From Dyadobacter chenwenxiniae (GTDB lineage: Bacteria > Bacteroidota > Bacteroidia > Cytophagales > Spirosomataceae), in assembly GCF_022869785.1 (NCBI RefSeq), contig NZ_CP094997.1, forward strand, positions 4,340,001 to 4,404,000: a DNA stretch of 64,000 nucleotides, given 5' to 3'. Of the stretch, positions 8,922-17,859 are shown one piece after another. Both the position numbers and the translations under genes were made by a program. Within the stretch, counting starts at the first letter, position 1; each line of letters starts with the position of its first letter. The notes below the pieces were generated by a model. The model did no database searches, was not told the origin of the DNA, and saw only the letters and a program-made list of their open reading frames with translations.

Positions 8922-9629
8922 TTAAGAAGAGAACTTCTTTATCCAATGCGCAAACATGATTTCCTGCGTCGGCAATTCCAGACTTGCAATGCCCAGTTCT
9001 ACCTTCTTTTCACCGATCCGCTCAGCCCGAAGCTGCATTAATGCTTTATCGTATTCTTTTGGAAATTCCGGGTGCGCCTGAATACCCAGCATCCGGTCGC
9101 CTACGCGGAACATGGCGTGCGGACAATCGGGCGTTTCCGCCAGCAATGTTGCGTCAGGCGGCAATTGTACCACTTGATCCTGACACATCATCAGCAAATT
9201 GAACACATCTGTAAATGGCTCCATCCAGCTTTCACGGACCGCCAGCTGGAAACGATGCACGCCTACGCACCAGCCCAAAGGTGATTTCTCCACCTTACCG
9301 CCTAATGCTTCGCCCAACATTTGATGCCCGAAGCAGACGCCAATAAATGTCTTTCCCGACCGATAAACCGAAATCACAAATTCCTTTAACTGCTCAATCC
9401 AATCTTCCTGATCATAGACAGAATTTTTGGAACCGGTACAAATGTAAATGTCACACGCATCCGCCGAAGCAGGAAATTGACCATTACAAACATCATAAAA
9501 CTGAAAGTCCCAATCAGGGGCGACCTTTGAAAACAGCGCCGGAAACATTTCGCGATAATCTCCGGCAATGTGGCGCAGCTCGTCCCTTACATGGTCGCAT
9601 TCCAGTAACCCAACTTTCACTGTTGACAT
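8922..9629 (-). CDS. Class I glutamine amidotransferase, putative gamma-glutamyl amide hydrolase
   Basis: 235 residues from the ATG at 9629, which overlaps the ALDH stop by one base (TAATG) and so decides the start over a longer ORF. The GATase1 triad is present: Cys99 in GVCFGHQMLG, His186 and Glu188 in QAHPEF. No synthetase domain is fused, unlike GuaA or CarA. In a cluster with a PuuA-like ligase, an SDR and an ALDH, the likely job is hydrolysis of the gamma-glutamyl bond of the oxidised product, releasing glutamate (the PuuD role). Free-standing GMP-synthase-like amidotransferases of unknown function are the alternative. Confidence 0.82.
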   Translation of the reverse strand: MSTVKVGLLECDHVRDELRHIAGDYREMFPALFSKVAPDWDFQFYDVCNGQFPASADACDIYICTGSKNSVYDQEDWIEQLKEFVISVYRSGKTFIGVCFGHQMLGEALGGKVEKSPLGWCVGVHRFQLAVRESWMEPFTDVFNLLMMCQDQVVQLPPDATLLAETPDCPHAMFRVGDRMLGIQAHPEFPKEYDKALMQLRAERIGEKKVELGIASLELPTQEIMFAHWIKKFSS

Positions 9630-11020
9630 TATGCGTTGATTCTCAAATGAAATGATTTCGGGCGGGTCAATGCCTCGTAACCGACTGTCGAAAGCGTGCA
9701 ACCTCTGCCTGAATTTTTAACGCCGGTCCACGCGAGGGCAGGATCCAGATAATCGCAGCGATTCATAAACCAGGTCCCGGTTTCAACTTGCTCACCAATC
9801 GATAAGGCTGCATCCATGTCAGCGGTCCAAATGGAGGCTGTAAGCCCATATTGACTGTCATTCATCAGCTTAACCGCCTCCTCATCGCTTTCAACAGGCA
9901 TGATGCCTACAACGGGAGCAAATGTTTCTTCCGTCATCACCTGCATGTTGTGGTTCACATTAACCAGCACCTGCGGGGCGAAATAAGGCGTTCCGGATTG
10001 ATGTACCGGAAAAAGTTGGGGGTCGATCAATGCTTTTGCTCCTTGTGCAATGGCGTCATTCACCTGCTTTTGAGCAAATTCCGCTGCTGACGTGCGGACC
10101 ATTGGCCCGAGCGTCGTTTCAGTGCTTGTAGGGTCTCCCAAAATGTAAGTTTTGGTCAATGCTGCAAACTCTGTAACAAACTGATCATAAACATCTTTAT
10201 GCACATAAATCCGCTCGATCCCGCAGCACGATTGCCCCGAATTAAAAAACGAGCCATCAACCAGATTTTCAACCGCATCGGCCAAATCGGCATCCGCCCG
10301 CACATAAGCAGGATCTTTACCGCCCAATTCCAATCCGCCTATGATGAAACGCTCATTAATCGCTTTCTGCACGGCGTGACCACCTTCCACGGAGCCCGTA
10401 AAAGCAACATAATTAATGCGGTTATCTGCGATTACTTGTGCAACCTGCTCATGGTTTAAATGTAAATATTGAAATACACCCTTAGGCAAGCCTGCATATT
10501 CAAAGGCCGCTGCATAGCGTTCGGCACAAAGCGGCGTTTGCTGGGCATGCTTCAAAATCACAGCATTACCGGCCATTATAGCCGGAATAACGGAATTTAC
10601 AGAAGTCAGATAAGGATAGTTCCATGGGGCCACCACGAAAACTACGCCCAACGGATCTCTGCGGATAAATCTTTTAAACCCGGAAATTTCCTCCACTTCT
10701 ACGTCTGCTAATGCTTTCTGGGCGATGGAAATCATATAATGGGCCCGCTCCTGAAAACCCTTTCTGATCTCGTTGGCTGTGTAACGGACTGGTCTGCCCA
10801 TTTGCCAGGTCAGTTCCAAACCTATTTCATCCGCATTGTCCAGGAAATATTCAACCGCTTTGCGACAGATCGCTTCGCGCTCATCCAGTGAAGTTTTACG
10901 CCATTCTTTCTGGGAAGCAATGGCATTGACCAACGCTGCTTCAACATCTTGGGGCTCTGCCAATGTCCGTTCCACATACACGGAGCCGTCAATCGGGCTT
11001 ATTGTTTTTTGTATTGGCAT
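9629..11020 (-). CDS. NAD(P)-dependent aldehyde dehydrogenase
   Basis: 463 residues, a complete ALDH fold. Visible motifs are PWNYP near 132-136 (cofactor site), FTGS near 207-210, general-base Glu231 in GLELGGKD and the catalytic cysteine about 265 in NSGQSCC. It oxidises an aldehyde to the acid. The start lies 2 bp after the SDR stop, and the stop overlaps the amidotransferase start (TAATG), so the three genes form a tight operon. Context suggests a gamma-glutamylated amino-aldehyde as substrate; sequence alone does not fix this. Confidence 0.9.
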   Translation of the reverse strand: MPIQKTISPIDGSVYVERTLAEPQDVEAALVNAIASQKEWRKTSLDEREAICRKAVEYFLDNADEIGLELTWQMGRPVRYTANEIRKGFQERAHYMISIAQKALADVEVEEISGFKRFIRRDPLGVVFVVAPWNYPYLTSVNSVIPAIMAGNAVILKHAQQTPLCAERYAAAFEYAGLPKGVFQYLHLNHEQVAQVIADNRINYVAFTGSVEGGHAVQKAINERFIIGGLELGGKDPAYVRADADLADAVENLVDGSFFNSGQSCCGIERIYVHKDVYDQFVTEFAALTKTYILGDPTSTETTLGPMVRTSAAEFAQKQVNDAIAQGAKALIDPQLFPVHQSGTPYFAPQVLVNVNHNMQVMTEETFAPVVGIMPVESDEEAVKLMNDSQYGLTASIWTADMDAALSIGEQVETGTWFMNRCDYLDPALAWTGVKNSGRGCTLSTVGYEALTRPKSFHLRINA

Positions 11021-11022
11021 AA

Positions 11023-11796
11023 TCAGAGCGGTGTTACGTAAGCTGATGTGATTCCGCCATCAACCAGAAAATCAGTTCCTGTTACAAAAGAAGATTCATC
11101 GGAAGCCAGGAATAATGCAGCGTACGCCATTTCTTTCGCCTCACCGAAACGGCCCATGGGAATGTGGACTAGTCTGCGTTGTTTCTTTTCTTCTGTATTT
11201 AAAAATTTCATCAGCAATTCCGTGCGTAATGGGCCGGGGCACAGTGCATTAACGCGGATATTCTCGCGTGCATGAATGATTGCCAGCTCTCGTGTCAATG
11301 CCAGAACAGCGCCTTTGCTGGCTGTGTAAGCCACCTGCGGAGTGGCCGCACCCAATATCGCCACGAACGATGCAGTGTTGATAATAGATCCTCCGCCTGC
11401 GCGCTGCAACGCCGGAATGCCATATTTACAACCTAAAAACACGCCTTTTGCGTTGATGTTCATCGTTAAGTCCCAAATGGATTCGTCGGTCGTCATGGCA
11501 TTATCATCATCGCTGTGCATAATGCCGGCGTTGTTGAAAATAACGTTCAGTTTGCCAAATTTCTCTTCTGCAAAAGCAACCGCCGCTTCATTATCAGCAG
11601 CTTTCGAAACATCGGAATGCAGGAAAAAAGCTTCGCCTCCATTGGCAACAATTTCATCAGCCGTTTCCTGTCCGGCGGCATCATTGACGTCCGTAACAAC
11701 TATTTTAGCTCCTTCCTTGGCAAATAAAAGCGCAGTTTCACGCCCAATTCCACCGCTTCCCCCTGTGATCAGGGCCACTTTATTTTCTAAACGCAT
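11023..11796 (-). CDS. SDR-family oxidoreductase (alcohol dehydrogenase-like)
   Basis: 257 residues, classical short-chain dehydrogenase. The NAD(P) loop TGGSGGIG is at 11-18, NNAG at 88-91, and the catalytic Ser143, Tyr157 and Lys161 are present (YTASK). An Asp at the end of the second strand (VVTDV) favours NAD. It lies 2 bp upstream of the ALDH, so it may supply the aldehyde by oxidising an alcohol. It is separated from the PuuA-like gene by 161 bp containing GC-rich palindromes. Confidence 0.88.
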   Translation of the reverse strand: MRLENKVALITGGSGGIGRETALLFAKEGAKIVVTDVNDAAGQETADEIVANGGEAFFLHSDVSKAADNEAAVAFAEEKFGKLNVIFNNAGIMHSDDDNAMTTDESIWDLTMNINAKGVFLGCKYGIPALQRAGGGSIINTASFVAILGAATPQVAYTASKGAVLALTRELAIIHARENIRVNALCPGPLRTELLMKFLNTEEKKQRRLVHIPMGRFGEAKEMAYAALFLASDESSFVTGTDFLVDGGITSAYVTPL

Positions 11797-11860
11797 TGGT
11801 TTTTGTGGGGTTAATGTTTAATGGTGATTGAATTTTTATGTTAAAACAATTTGGTCTTTT

Positions 11861-11941
11861 TGGGAGGCCCGCCGGGGCCGGATTCATTTCGGTAATCCCT
11901 GTTTCTAGAAACAGGAGGCCGCGCCGCGGCCTGACAAGTTT
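11861..11941. repeat. GC-rich palindrome cluster inside the gamma-glutamyl operon
   Basis: Between the PuuA-like gene and the SDR lie several short palindromes: CCTGTTTCTAGAAACAGG (11898-11915, perfect 18 bp), GGCCGCG-C-CGCGGCC (11917-11931), and a GAGGCCCGCCGGGGCC stretch at 11864-11879. The block ends CTGACAAG, matching the arm ends of the repeats at 52469 and 63632 (CTTGTCAG on the other strand). It looks like an intergenic repeat element able to fold in the mRNA and could tune expression of the downstream SDR-ALDH-amidotransferase genes. Confidence 0.6.
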
Positions 11942-11957
11942 AATGCTCCGCATTTTT

Positions 11958-13334
11958 TCAAATCTGTTCAAAATACCGCTTCCTTTCCCAATCCGTCACG
12001 GACGTGTCGTATGCCCTTTGCTCGGTTTTGAAAAAATGGCTGTAATGTTCGACGACTTCGCTGCCGAATGCATTTTTGGCGAATTCGCTGTTTTCAAATA
12101 ATGCTGTGGCTTCGGCTAATGTATAGGGGACGCGTGGCAAATGTGCAGCTGCGTAAATGTCGCCGACGAAACATTCCGGAGGCTCGATCTTGTTTTTGAT
12201 CCCGTCCAAACCAGATGCCAGCGAGGCTGCAAATGCGAGATAAGGATTGCAATCCGCGCCCGGAATGCGACATTCGATCCGCAGGCTCGCCCCGCTTCCT
12301 ACCACGCGAAAACCGGCTGTGCGGTTGTCGTAGCTCCACGCAAGTCTGGTGGGCGCCCATGAGCCGTCCACGAAACGTTTATATGAATTAATGGTCGGGG
12401 CGTAAAATGGCATGACATCCGGGACGTGCCTGATCCAGCCACCGAGAAACCAGCGAAATAAATCGGATCCCTTTACCGGCCCGAATTCCTGGTCACCCAT
12501 AAATGCGTTTTGCCCATCCTTCCACAAACTCATGTGAATGTGGCTGCTGGAACCTGCCTGATCACTTGCAAACTTGGCCATGAATGTGACGGAAACGCCC
12601 ATCGCATCAGCTACTTCCTTCATGCATTGCTTATAAACAACGTGGTTATCAGCCATCGGAAGCACTTCTGCATACTTGACATTTAGCTCGTGCTGGCCTA
12701 GGCCCCACTCTCCCTTGGATGTTTCAACGTCAATGCCCGAATTTTTAAGGTGCCTTCTTACTGCGGAAGTGAACTTTTCATTACGGGTTCCCTGCATAAT
12801 GTGGTAATCTTCAAGATAATAGCCCGCCGGTGTGAGATTTTGGTAACCTTGTTGAAAAGCCTGTTTGTAACTATTCTCTAAAAGATAATATTCCAGCTCA
12901 GAAGCAGCAAGACACTGCATGCCAGCGTCTTCCAGACCTTGTAACTGCTTTTTTAATATTGATCTCGGACCTATGGATTCCAACTGGTGTGACTTTTCAT
13001 TGTACAGGTCACAAATGATCAGGGCTGTTTTTTCGAGCCAATCCGCAATGCGAAGGGTTGACAAATCCGGCACGAGGTGAAAATCGCCGTATCCGAGCTC
13101 CCAATTGGCATATTTGTAGCCTGGCACAGGCTCCATTGCCATATCTGTTGTCAGCAGATAATTACAACCGTGCGTGCCGGATCTGATCACCGAATCCAGA
13201 AAATAATCAGCGTCCACACGCTTGCCCATAAGCCGACCATAATGATCTGTAAAAGCAACAACGATTGTTTCGATCAGCCCTTCCCCAATTTTAATGGTCA
13301 GTTCTTCTTGCGTAAGGAATCCTCTTTTACTCAT
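11958..13334 (-). CDS. Glutamine synthetase-like gamma-glutamyl-amine synthetase (PuuA-like)
   Basis: 458 residues with the glutamine synthetase catalytic domain: ELEYY (metal-ligand Glu), GQHELN (about 215-220), HIHMSLW and the ATP/phosphate region ending in RIECRIPGADCNPYLA. The C-terminus DWERKRYFEQI is typical of the PuuA/GlnT/IpuC group, which ligates glutamate to amines instead of ammonia. Such enzymes start gamma-glutamyl routes for putrescine, ethanolamine or isopropylamine. The downstream SDR, ALDH and amidotransferase are the other steps expected for an amino-alcohol. No MarR or PuuR-type regulator is seen beside it. The amine substrate is unknown. Confidence 0.85.
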   Translation of the reverse strand: MSKRGFLTQEELTIKIGEGLIETIVVAFTDHYGRLMGKRVDADYFLDSVIRSGTHGCNYLLTTDMAMEPVPGYKYANWELGYGDFHLVPDLSTLRIADWLEKTALIICDLYNEKSHQLESIGPRSILKKQLQGLEDAGMQCLAASELEYYLLENSYKQAFQQGYQNLTPAGYYLEDYHIMQGTRNEKFTSAVRRHLKNSGIDVETSKGEWGLGQHELNVKYAEVLPMADNHVVYKQCMKEVADAMGVSVTFMAKFASDQAGSSSHIHMSLWKDGQNAFMGDQEFGPVKGSDLFRWFLGGWIRHVPDVMPFYAPTINSYKRFVDGSWAPTRLAWSYDNRTAGFRVVGSGASLRIECRIPGADCNPYLAFAASLASGLDGIKNKIEPPECFVGDIYAAAHLPRVPYTLAEATALFENSEFAKNAFGSEVVEHYSHFFKTEQRAYDTSVTDWERKRYFEQI

Positions 13335-13362
13335 CAGAAAGGGTTATTTAGGAATTGTTAGA

Positions 13363-13986
13363 CTAGCGCAACTTCTCAATTTTCGTATTAAGCGGAAACT
13401 TCAGGATCACTTTTTTCCCCGAAACTTTTTCCAGAACCGGGGTCAGTATTTTGCGTGCATTTTCTTTGGTTTGATCTAAAATACCCATATCCAGTGCCGA
13501 TTTCTGGATCTGCTTTTCAGCCTGCTTATATGCTTCCTGAACCAGTTTCGCCTCTTCGTTGAAAGCATATTCAGTGTTATAAACCCTCGATTTGCTATGG
13601 TCAATTTTAAAGACACATAGCTCAGGCTCGGGCATATTGATAACCAGCGCTTCATTTTCGGAAGTAATATCGGCAATTTCGATTTTAGTCAAATCCACAC
13701 AGCCAATAGCCTCGCCCTGTACAATTAAAATAGCCTTTGCGTTGGGCAGCCACATTTTGACAATTTGCTGTTCCACAACATCTTTGAAATTATACTTTAC
13801 CAGTTCCAGCTTCCCCATCGCACTGATCTCCTGCAACACGAGCGCGTGCGTGGTTTCACTTTGTTCTTTGCTGCTCATCCAGTCAGGAACCCAGTTGCCT
13901 GCCCGGAAATTATTCCAGACCGAATTAAGCCCGGCGAGCAGCAAAATGAGCATCAGCAGGCGTATAATCCACGATAATGCACGCAT
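13363..13986 (-). CDS. DUF4230-domain protein
   Basis: 207 residues from the ATG at 13986; a longer in-frame ORF overlaps the upstream gene and is not credible. One N-terminal hydrophobic helix (about 6-20) is followed by a domain rich in strands and a helical region with many Lys, Gln and Glu residues, the layout of DUF4230 proteins common in Bacteroidota. Function is unknown. It lies 11 bp after the SBF symporter and 28 bp before the PuuA-like gene on the same strand, so it may belong to that transcript. Confidence 0.78.
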   Translation of the reverse strand: MRALSWIIRLLMLILLLAGLNSVWNNFRAGNWVPDWMSSKEQSETTHALVLQEISAMGKLELVKYNFKDVVEQQIVKMWLPNAKAILIVQGEAIGCVDLTKIEIADITSENEALVINMPEPELCVFKIDHSKSRVYNTEYAFNEEAKLVQEAYKQAEKQIQKSALDMGILDQTKENARKILTPVLEKVSGKKVILKFPLNTKIEKLR

Positions 13987-13997
13987 AAAGTCTTGTT

Positions 13998-15005
13998 TTA
14001 ATTGAAAATCTGCTTCTGCCCCTCTTCTTCCCTTGCCATCCGCTGCGCGATGATACTCGCCGCAATCAATTGAAGCGCGTGGTAAATCATGATAGGCAAA
14101 AGCATTAAACCTGCCTGGGCCCCCGGAAACAGCACTTTTGACATCACCGCTCCCTGAACAAGGGATTTTTTTGAACCACAAAAAACAGCCGTTACCCGAT
14201 CTTCCCGATTGAAATGTAAAAGGTTGCTGATGAAGGTCAACAGAAAATAGATCCCGAAAAACAAACTCATCATTCCTATCCCTAAAAATACAATTTCTTT
14301 TATTCCCAGTGAACTAAACAAGTGCTCCCCGAATGATTCACAAAAAGAAGTGTAAACAATCAGCAAAATAGAAGATTGATCGAAATAACGGATGTATTTT
14401 TTGTGCTCTTCCGCGTAGTGTCCCCATTTTTTGTTCAATGCAATGCCTGCACAAACTGGTAATAATACTTGTAAGGACAACTTTCCTACTACTGAAAGCA
14501 GATCAAAATGCCCGGGTCCTGCATCCATCACCAAACCCATCCAAAGCGGCGTGATGAAGACGCCGATCAGGCTCGATATGCTGGCGTTGAAAATGGCGGC
14601 CGGAATGTTTCCCCTAGCAATCGAAACCATAACGACGGACGATGAAACGGTGGATGGAAGCGCGGTAAGAAAAAAAATGGCGAGCCAGAGCGTCTGACTT
14701 TCGTCCGTCTTGAATAAAGGACGAAAGGCCAGGGCCAGCAGTGGGAAAAGCACAAAAGTGGAGATATGCACCATCACGTGTAACTTCCAGTTAATGAGCC
14801 CGACGCGCAACTTTTCCGGGCTTAACCTCAGTCCGTAAAAGAAAAAAATGATAGAAACGGCAATGGTGGAAATCTTGGAAAGTGGCACCGGACTGTCTTT
14901 CATTCCAGGATAAGGCCAGAGCCACGCCAGGAAAATCATACTCAGCAAAGCCAGCATAAAACCGTCCAGACCCGCTTTTTTGGCTGTATCAAATATTTTA
15001 CTCAT
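13998..15005 (-). CDS. SBF-like bile acid:sodium symporter family transporter
   Basis: 335 residues from ATG 15005 (MSKIFDTAKK); an upstream in-frame start would add 32 hydrophilic residues unlike the family. Nine to ten hydrophobic helices are visible, with LTALPSTVSSSVVM and FCGSKKSLVQGAVM, the conserved loops of the SBF-like (PF13593, RCH1/YfeH) group. It probably moves an organic anion or other solute with Na+. It heads the minus-strand gene run that ends with the PuuA-like cluster, so it could import a substrate for that pathway; this is inference. Confidence 0.88.
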   Translation of the reverse strand: MSKIFDTAKKAGLDGFMLALLSMIFLAWLWPYPGMKDSPVPLSKISTIAVSIIFFFYGLRLSPEKLRVGLINWKLHVMVHISTFVLFPLLALAFRPLFKTDESQTLWLAIFFLTALPSTVSSSVVMVSIARGNIPAAIFNASISSLIGVFITPLWMGLVMDAGPGHFDLLSVVGKLSLQVLLPVCAGIALNKKWGHYAEEHKKYIRYFDQSSILLIVYTSFCESFGEHLFSSLGIKEIVFLGIGMMSLFFGIYFLLTFISNLLHFNREDRVTAVFCGSKKSLVQGAVMSKVLFPGAQAGLMLLPIMIYHALQLIAASIIAQRMAREEEGQKQIFN

Positions 15006-15119
15006 TGTTACTGTGATTCGGCACTTGCGCAAATAAGGTGAAAAGTTCTCAAAATCTGCCGAACGGTATATTATTTTAATGATGCCCTTTGTATCGAACA
15101 AACTACCATTATTAAAGGC

Positions 15120-15947
15120 ATGCTATCAACAATGAAGCATTTGAGTCTTTTTGTATTTTTAAACCTAATTATTATGCCTGCACAAGCGCAATGGAAGTTG
15201 GTCTGGGCTGATGAATTTGAAAAAGACGGCGCCCCGAATCCGGAAGTGTGGCAGCCCGAACAGGGTTTTACCCGCAATCGCGAAGCGCAATGGTACCAGG
15301 CTCAAAATGCTTATTGCAAAAATGGTTATCTCATCATCGAAGCCAGGCAGGAAAAACTCAAAAACCCCAATTACGTGCCGAATAGCAGCAACTGGAAAGA
15401 AAATCAGGAATATGCTGCGTACACTTCCGCCAGCATTATTACTAAAAACAAGCAAAGCTGGCAGTATGGGAGGTTCGAAATGAAGGGCAGGATCGACACG
15501 CAACTGGGTTTGTGGCCGGCGTTCTGGACATTGGGTGAGAAAGGGGAATGGCCGGATAATGGTGAAATTGACATTATGGAATTTTATCAGGGAATGTTGC
15601 TCGCTAACCTCGCTTGGGGATCGACAGAGCGTTACAAACCTATTTGGAATTCAGTAAAATTGCCGGTTAAAGACTTCAATGATCCCGAATGGTCTCAAAA
15701 ATTCCATGTGTGGCGGATGGATTGGGATGAAAAATCGATCAAAATCTATTTAGACGATAAGCTGATCAATTCACAGGATCTGGACCAGGCGACCAATGCG
15801 GAACAAACCGCAATGCACCCTTTCCGGCATCCGCATTACATATTACTGGGCCTTGCCCTGGGCGGCGACAATGGCGGCGACCTCTCGAAAACGACATTCC
15901 CTGCCAAGTTTGAAGTCGATTACGTCCGCATTTACCAGAAAGAATAG
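15120..15947 (+). CDS. Glycoside hydrolase family 16 (beta-glucanase/laminarinase-like), secreted
   Basis: 275 residues (a second ATG four codons in is also possible). A signal peptide ends near AQAQ (20-24). The GH16 catalytic signature EIDIME at 149-154 supplies nucleophile Glu149, Asp151 and acid/base Glu154, and the mature protein begins WKLVWADEF as in family beta-1,3(4)-glucanases. It would cleave internal bonds of laminarin or mixed-linkage glucans in the periplasm or outside the cell. There is no carbohydrate-binding or sorting domain. It is a lone gene, convergent with the PepSY gene with 1 bp between the stops. Confidence 0.93.
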   Translation: MLSTMKHLSLFVFLNLIIMPAQAQWKLVWADEFEKDGAPNPEVWQPEQGFTRNREAQWYQAQNAYCKNGYLIIEARQEKLKNPNYVPNSSNWKENQEYAAYTSASIITKNKQSWQYGRFEMKGRIDTQLGLWPAFWTLGEKGEWPDNGEIDIMEFYQGMLLANLAWGSTERYKPIWNSVKLPVKDFNDPEWSQKFHVWRMDWDEKSIKIYLDDKLINSQDLDQATNAEQTAMHPFRHPHYILLGLALGGDNGGDLSKTTFPAKFEVDYVRIYQKE

Positions 15948-15948
15948 G

Positions 15949-17118
15949 CTAACGGCTTACCAGATCCGGCTTCAATGAACGTGTGCTTTTCTTGACCTTT
16001 CTGGACTGTTTTTTCCGTCTGCCCCACCAGATAATGGTCCCTGTTACAGGTAAACTGGCGCAAATGAGGCTGGCCAGGAAAACGATGATCTTGCCCGGAA
16101 GTCCTAAAATGGCACCCACGTGAATGTCATAGTTCATTCTGCGTAATGTATTTGCGAAGTCGGCATCCTTATAACGCCCGGCATAAGGTCCCGTCATTTT
16201 GATTTTCTTGAGGGAATATTGGTCAAAATAATTATAGTCGACATTATAATATGTCCCGGCTCTGAAATTCACGAATGAAAAGATTGACTCTGATTTTGTA
16301 TGTGGAATGGAAATGTTCATCCCTTCATTGACAGGATATTCCTTTTTTAATGCAAGCCAGACTTTGTCGACAGCCGTTATGGGCGTAAACGCGCCGGTTA
16401 GTAAGGTGGAATCCGAAGCAGGAATGTAATATTCATCCGAACCTTTACCGCCGGTCACATTGTAAAGTCCCTGGGAAAACCATTTGAAACCCCACACTAA
16501 CCCTGTAAAGCCTAGTAAGAAGCCAATTGACAAGACATAGAAGCCGAAGACATTGTGCAAATCATAATTTTTCCGCCTCCACGCAGCGTCCCATTTAACC
16601 GAGAAACGCTGTTTTGCAGCTGATTTATTTTTTGGCCACCACAACACCAGTCCACTGATCAGCATGATCAGAAAAATCAATGTTGCAGACGCCACAACAG
16701 GCTGGCCAATCGTAGGCGGGAGCCACAAGTAATAATGTCCGTGCAGGATAAAGTGAAAAAAATCGCCTTCCTCATTCCAGACATGCTGCACCTGCGCAGT
16801 ATACGGATTGACATAAACTACATAATAATATTCAGGATTAGCATTGTAAAACCCAACTTCGGCATTGCGCGTCGGAATGCCGTAAAGCACGCCGTTCGCC
16901 TTTTTACCGGGAAGCATCTTTTCTGCGCTGGCTTGTAAAACCGACGGCGGTAAAACTTTTGCATTACTGGCTGGCGGCTCCACGAACATGTAAGGCTGTG
17001 TGAAGCGCTTAATTTCATGCTCAAAAGCAAGGATACAACCGGTTATGGCTACCACAAAAACCACAATCCCGGACGCCAGACCAAGGTAAAGATGTAATTT
17101 CCCGATCAGTTTTTTCAT
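15949..17118 (-). CDS. PepSY-associated TM helix protein (iron-uptake-type membrane reductase)
   Basis: 389 residues from ATG 17118; a GTG two codons upstream is less likely. Architecture is PepSY_TM: an N-terminal helix starting KLHLYLGLASGIV, a periplasmic PepSY region, central helices with histidines (YYLWLPPTIGQP, YDLHNVFGFY) and a last helix near VFLASLICASLPVTGTIIWWGRRK. Such proteins often sit with siderophore or haem TonB receptors and are thought to reduce ferric complexes. Its upstream region shares a 10-mer with the TonB/HmuY promoter at 30946, which supports metal control. Confidence 0.87.
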   Translation of the reverse strand: MKKLIGKLHLYLGLASGIVVFVVAITGCILAFEHEIKRFTQPYMFVEPPASNAKVLPPSVLQASAEKMLPGKKANGVLYGIPTRNAEVGFYNANPEYYYVVYVNPYTAQVQHVWNEEGDFFHFILHGHYYLWLPPTIGQPVVASATLIFLIMLISGLVLWWPKNKSAAKQRFSVKWDAAWRRKNYDLHNVFGFYVLSIGFLLGFTGLVWGFKWFSQGLYNVTGGKGSDEYYIPASDSTLLTGAFTPITAVDKVWLALKKEYPVNEGMNISIPHTKSESIFSFVNFRAGTYYNVDYNYFDQYSLKKIKMTGPYAGRYKDADFANTLRRMNYDIHVGAILGLPGKIIVFLASLICASLPVTGTIIWWGRRKKQSRKVKKSTRSLKPDLVSR

Positions 17119-17129
17119 TGGCACAATGC

Positions 17130-17149
17130 TTCTAATTACTATTTAGACT
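17130..17149 (-). promoter_or_regulatory. Putative metal operator upstream of the PepSY gene
   Basis: The plus strand reads TTCTAATTACTATTTAGACT, 12-31 bp before the PepSY start. The TonB/HmuY locus has TTCTAATTGTATTTAGTCT at 30932-30950, and the reverse strand here contains AGTCTAAATA, also at 30946-30955. The TTTAGACT half is identical to the mntH upstream palindrome at 4763. Function as an operator is inferred from this sharing. Confidence 0.45.
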
Positions 17150-17186
17150 CAATCAAATTACTAATGTAGTGCGAACATTTCATAAA

Positions 17187-17224
17187 ACAAGAAATCCTGA
17201 TCGATTAGGACCAGGATTTCTTGT
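17187..17224 (-). terminator. Hairpin terminator after the carbonic anhydrase gene
   Basis: Arms ACAAGAAATCCTG (17187-17199) and CAGGATTTCTTGT (17212-17224) form a perfect 13 bp stem. Read on the minus strand the hairpin begins 2 bp after the carbonic anhydrase stop and is followed by a short U run. T residues on the plus side make it possibly bidirectional. Confidence 0.75.
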
Positions 17225-17226
17225 TT

Positions 17227-17859
17227 TTAATCAAACTGATATTTATAAATGCCGGTGACCTCGGTGCCTGGCGGCATGTCGATGATAGGTTTCAAAATGC
17301 CATCATGAATCCCGTAAACCCACCCGTGCAAGTGTACAGACTGCCCTTTTTGCCATGCTTTCTGTATAATGTCTGTCTTAGACAAGTTTTTCACCTGCTC
17401 CGTTACATTCAGTTCAACAAGCCTGTCGAAACGGGCTTTTTTGTCCTCAATTGCTTCAAGTTCAGACTCATGCTTGTCATAAACATCTTTGATATTACGA
17501 AGCCATTTATTGATCAGTCCAAAGTCGTCGTTCGTCATTGCTGCTCTCACCCCGCCACACTGATAATGTCCTACAACGAGAATGTGCTTTACTTTGAGGA
17601 CCTCCACGGCATACTGAAGCACGCTTAGCATATTCATGTCCGTGTGCACAACGAGGTTGGCGACATTACGATGCACAAACATTTCACCCGGCTGCGAGCC
17701 GGTAAGGTCTTCCGCGGGAACGCGGCTGTCGGCACAGCCAATCCATAAAAAATCTGGTTTTTGATCTTTTGCAAGATTTTCAAAATAGGATTCGTCCAGA
17801 TCCAATTGTTTGGCAGCCCACCCCTTATTGAACGTGAGGAGCCTTTTGTATTGTTCCAT
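17227..17859 (-). CDS. Beta-class carbonic anhydrase
   Basis: 210 residues. Zinc ligands are Cys42 (GCADSR), His98 and Cys101 (GHYQCGG), with the Asp44-Arg46 dyad of beta-carbonic anhydrases. It interconverts CO2 and bicarbonate in the cytoplasm, supplying bicarbonate for carboxylations. Length and motif spacing are those of the E. coli Can type. It is a single-gene unit bounded by a strong hairpin. Confidence 0.94.
   Translation of the reverse strand: MEQYKRLLTFNKGWAAKQLDLDESYFENLAKDQKPDFLWIGCADSRVPAEDLTGSQPGEMFVHRNVANLVVHTDMNMLSVLQYAVEVLKVKHILVVGHYQCGGVRAAMTNDDFGLINKWLRNIKDVYDKHESELEAIEDKKARFDRLVELNVTEQVKNLSKTDIIQKAWQKGQSVHLHGWVYGIHDGILKPIIDMPPGTEVTGIYKYQFD

Noticed and set aside
9630..9701. 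24-residue N-terminal extension of the amidotransferase
   Set aside because: It lies inside the ALDH coding region; the ATG at 9629 overlaps the ALDH stop by one base and starts the family-typical sequence.
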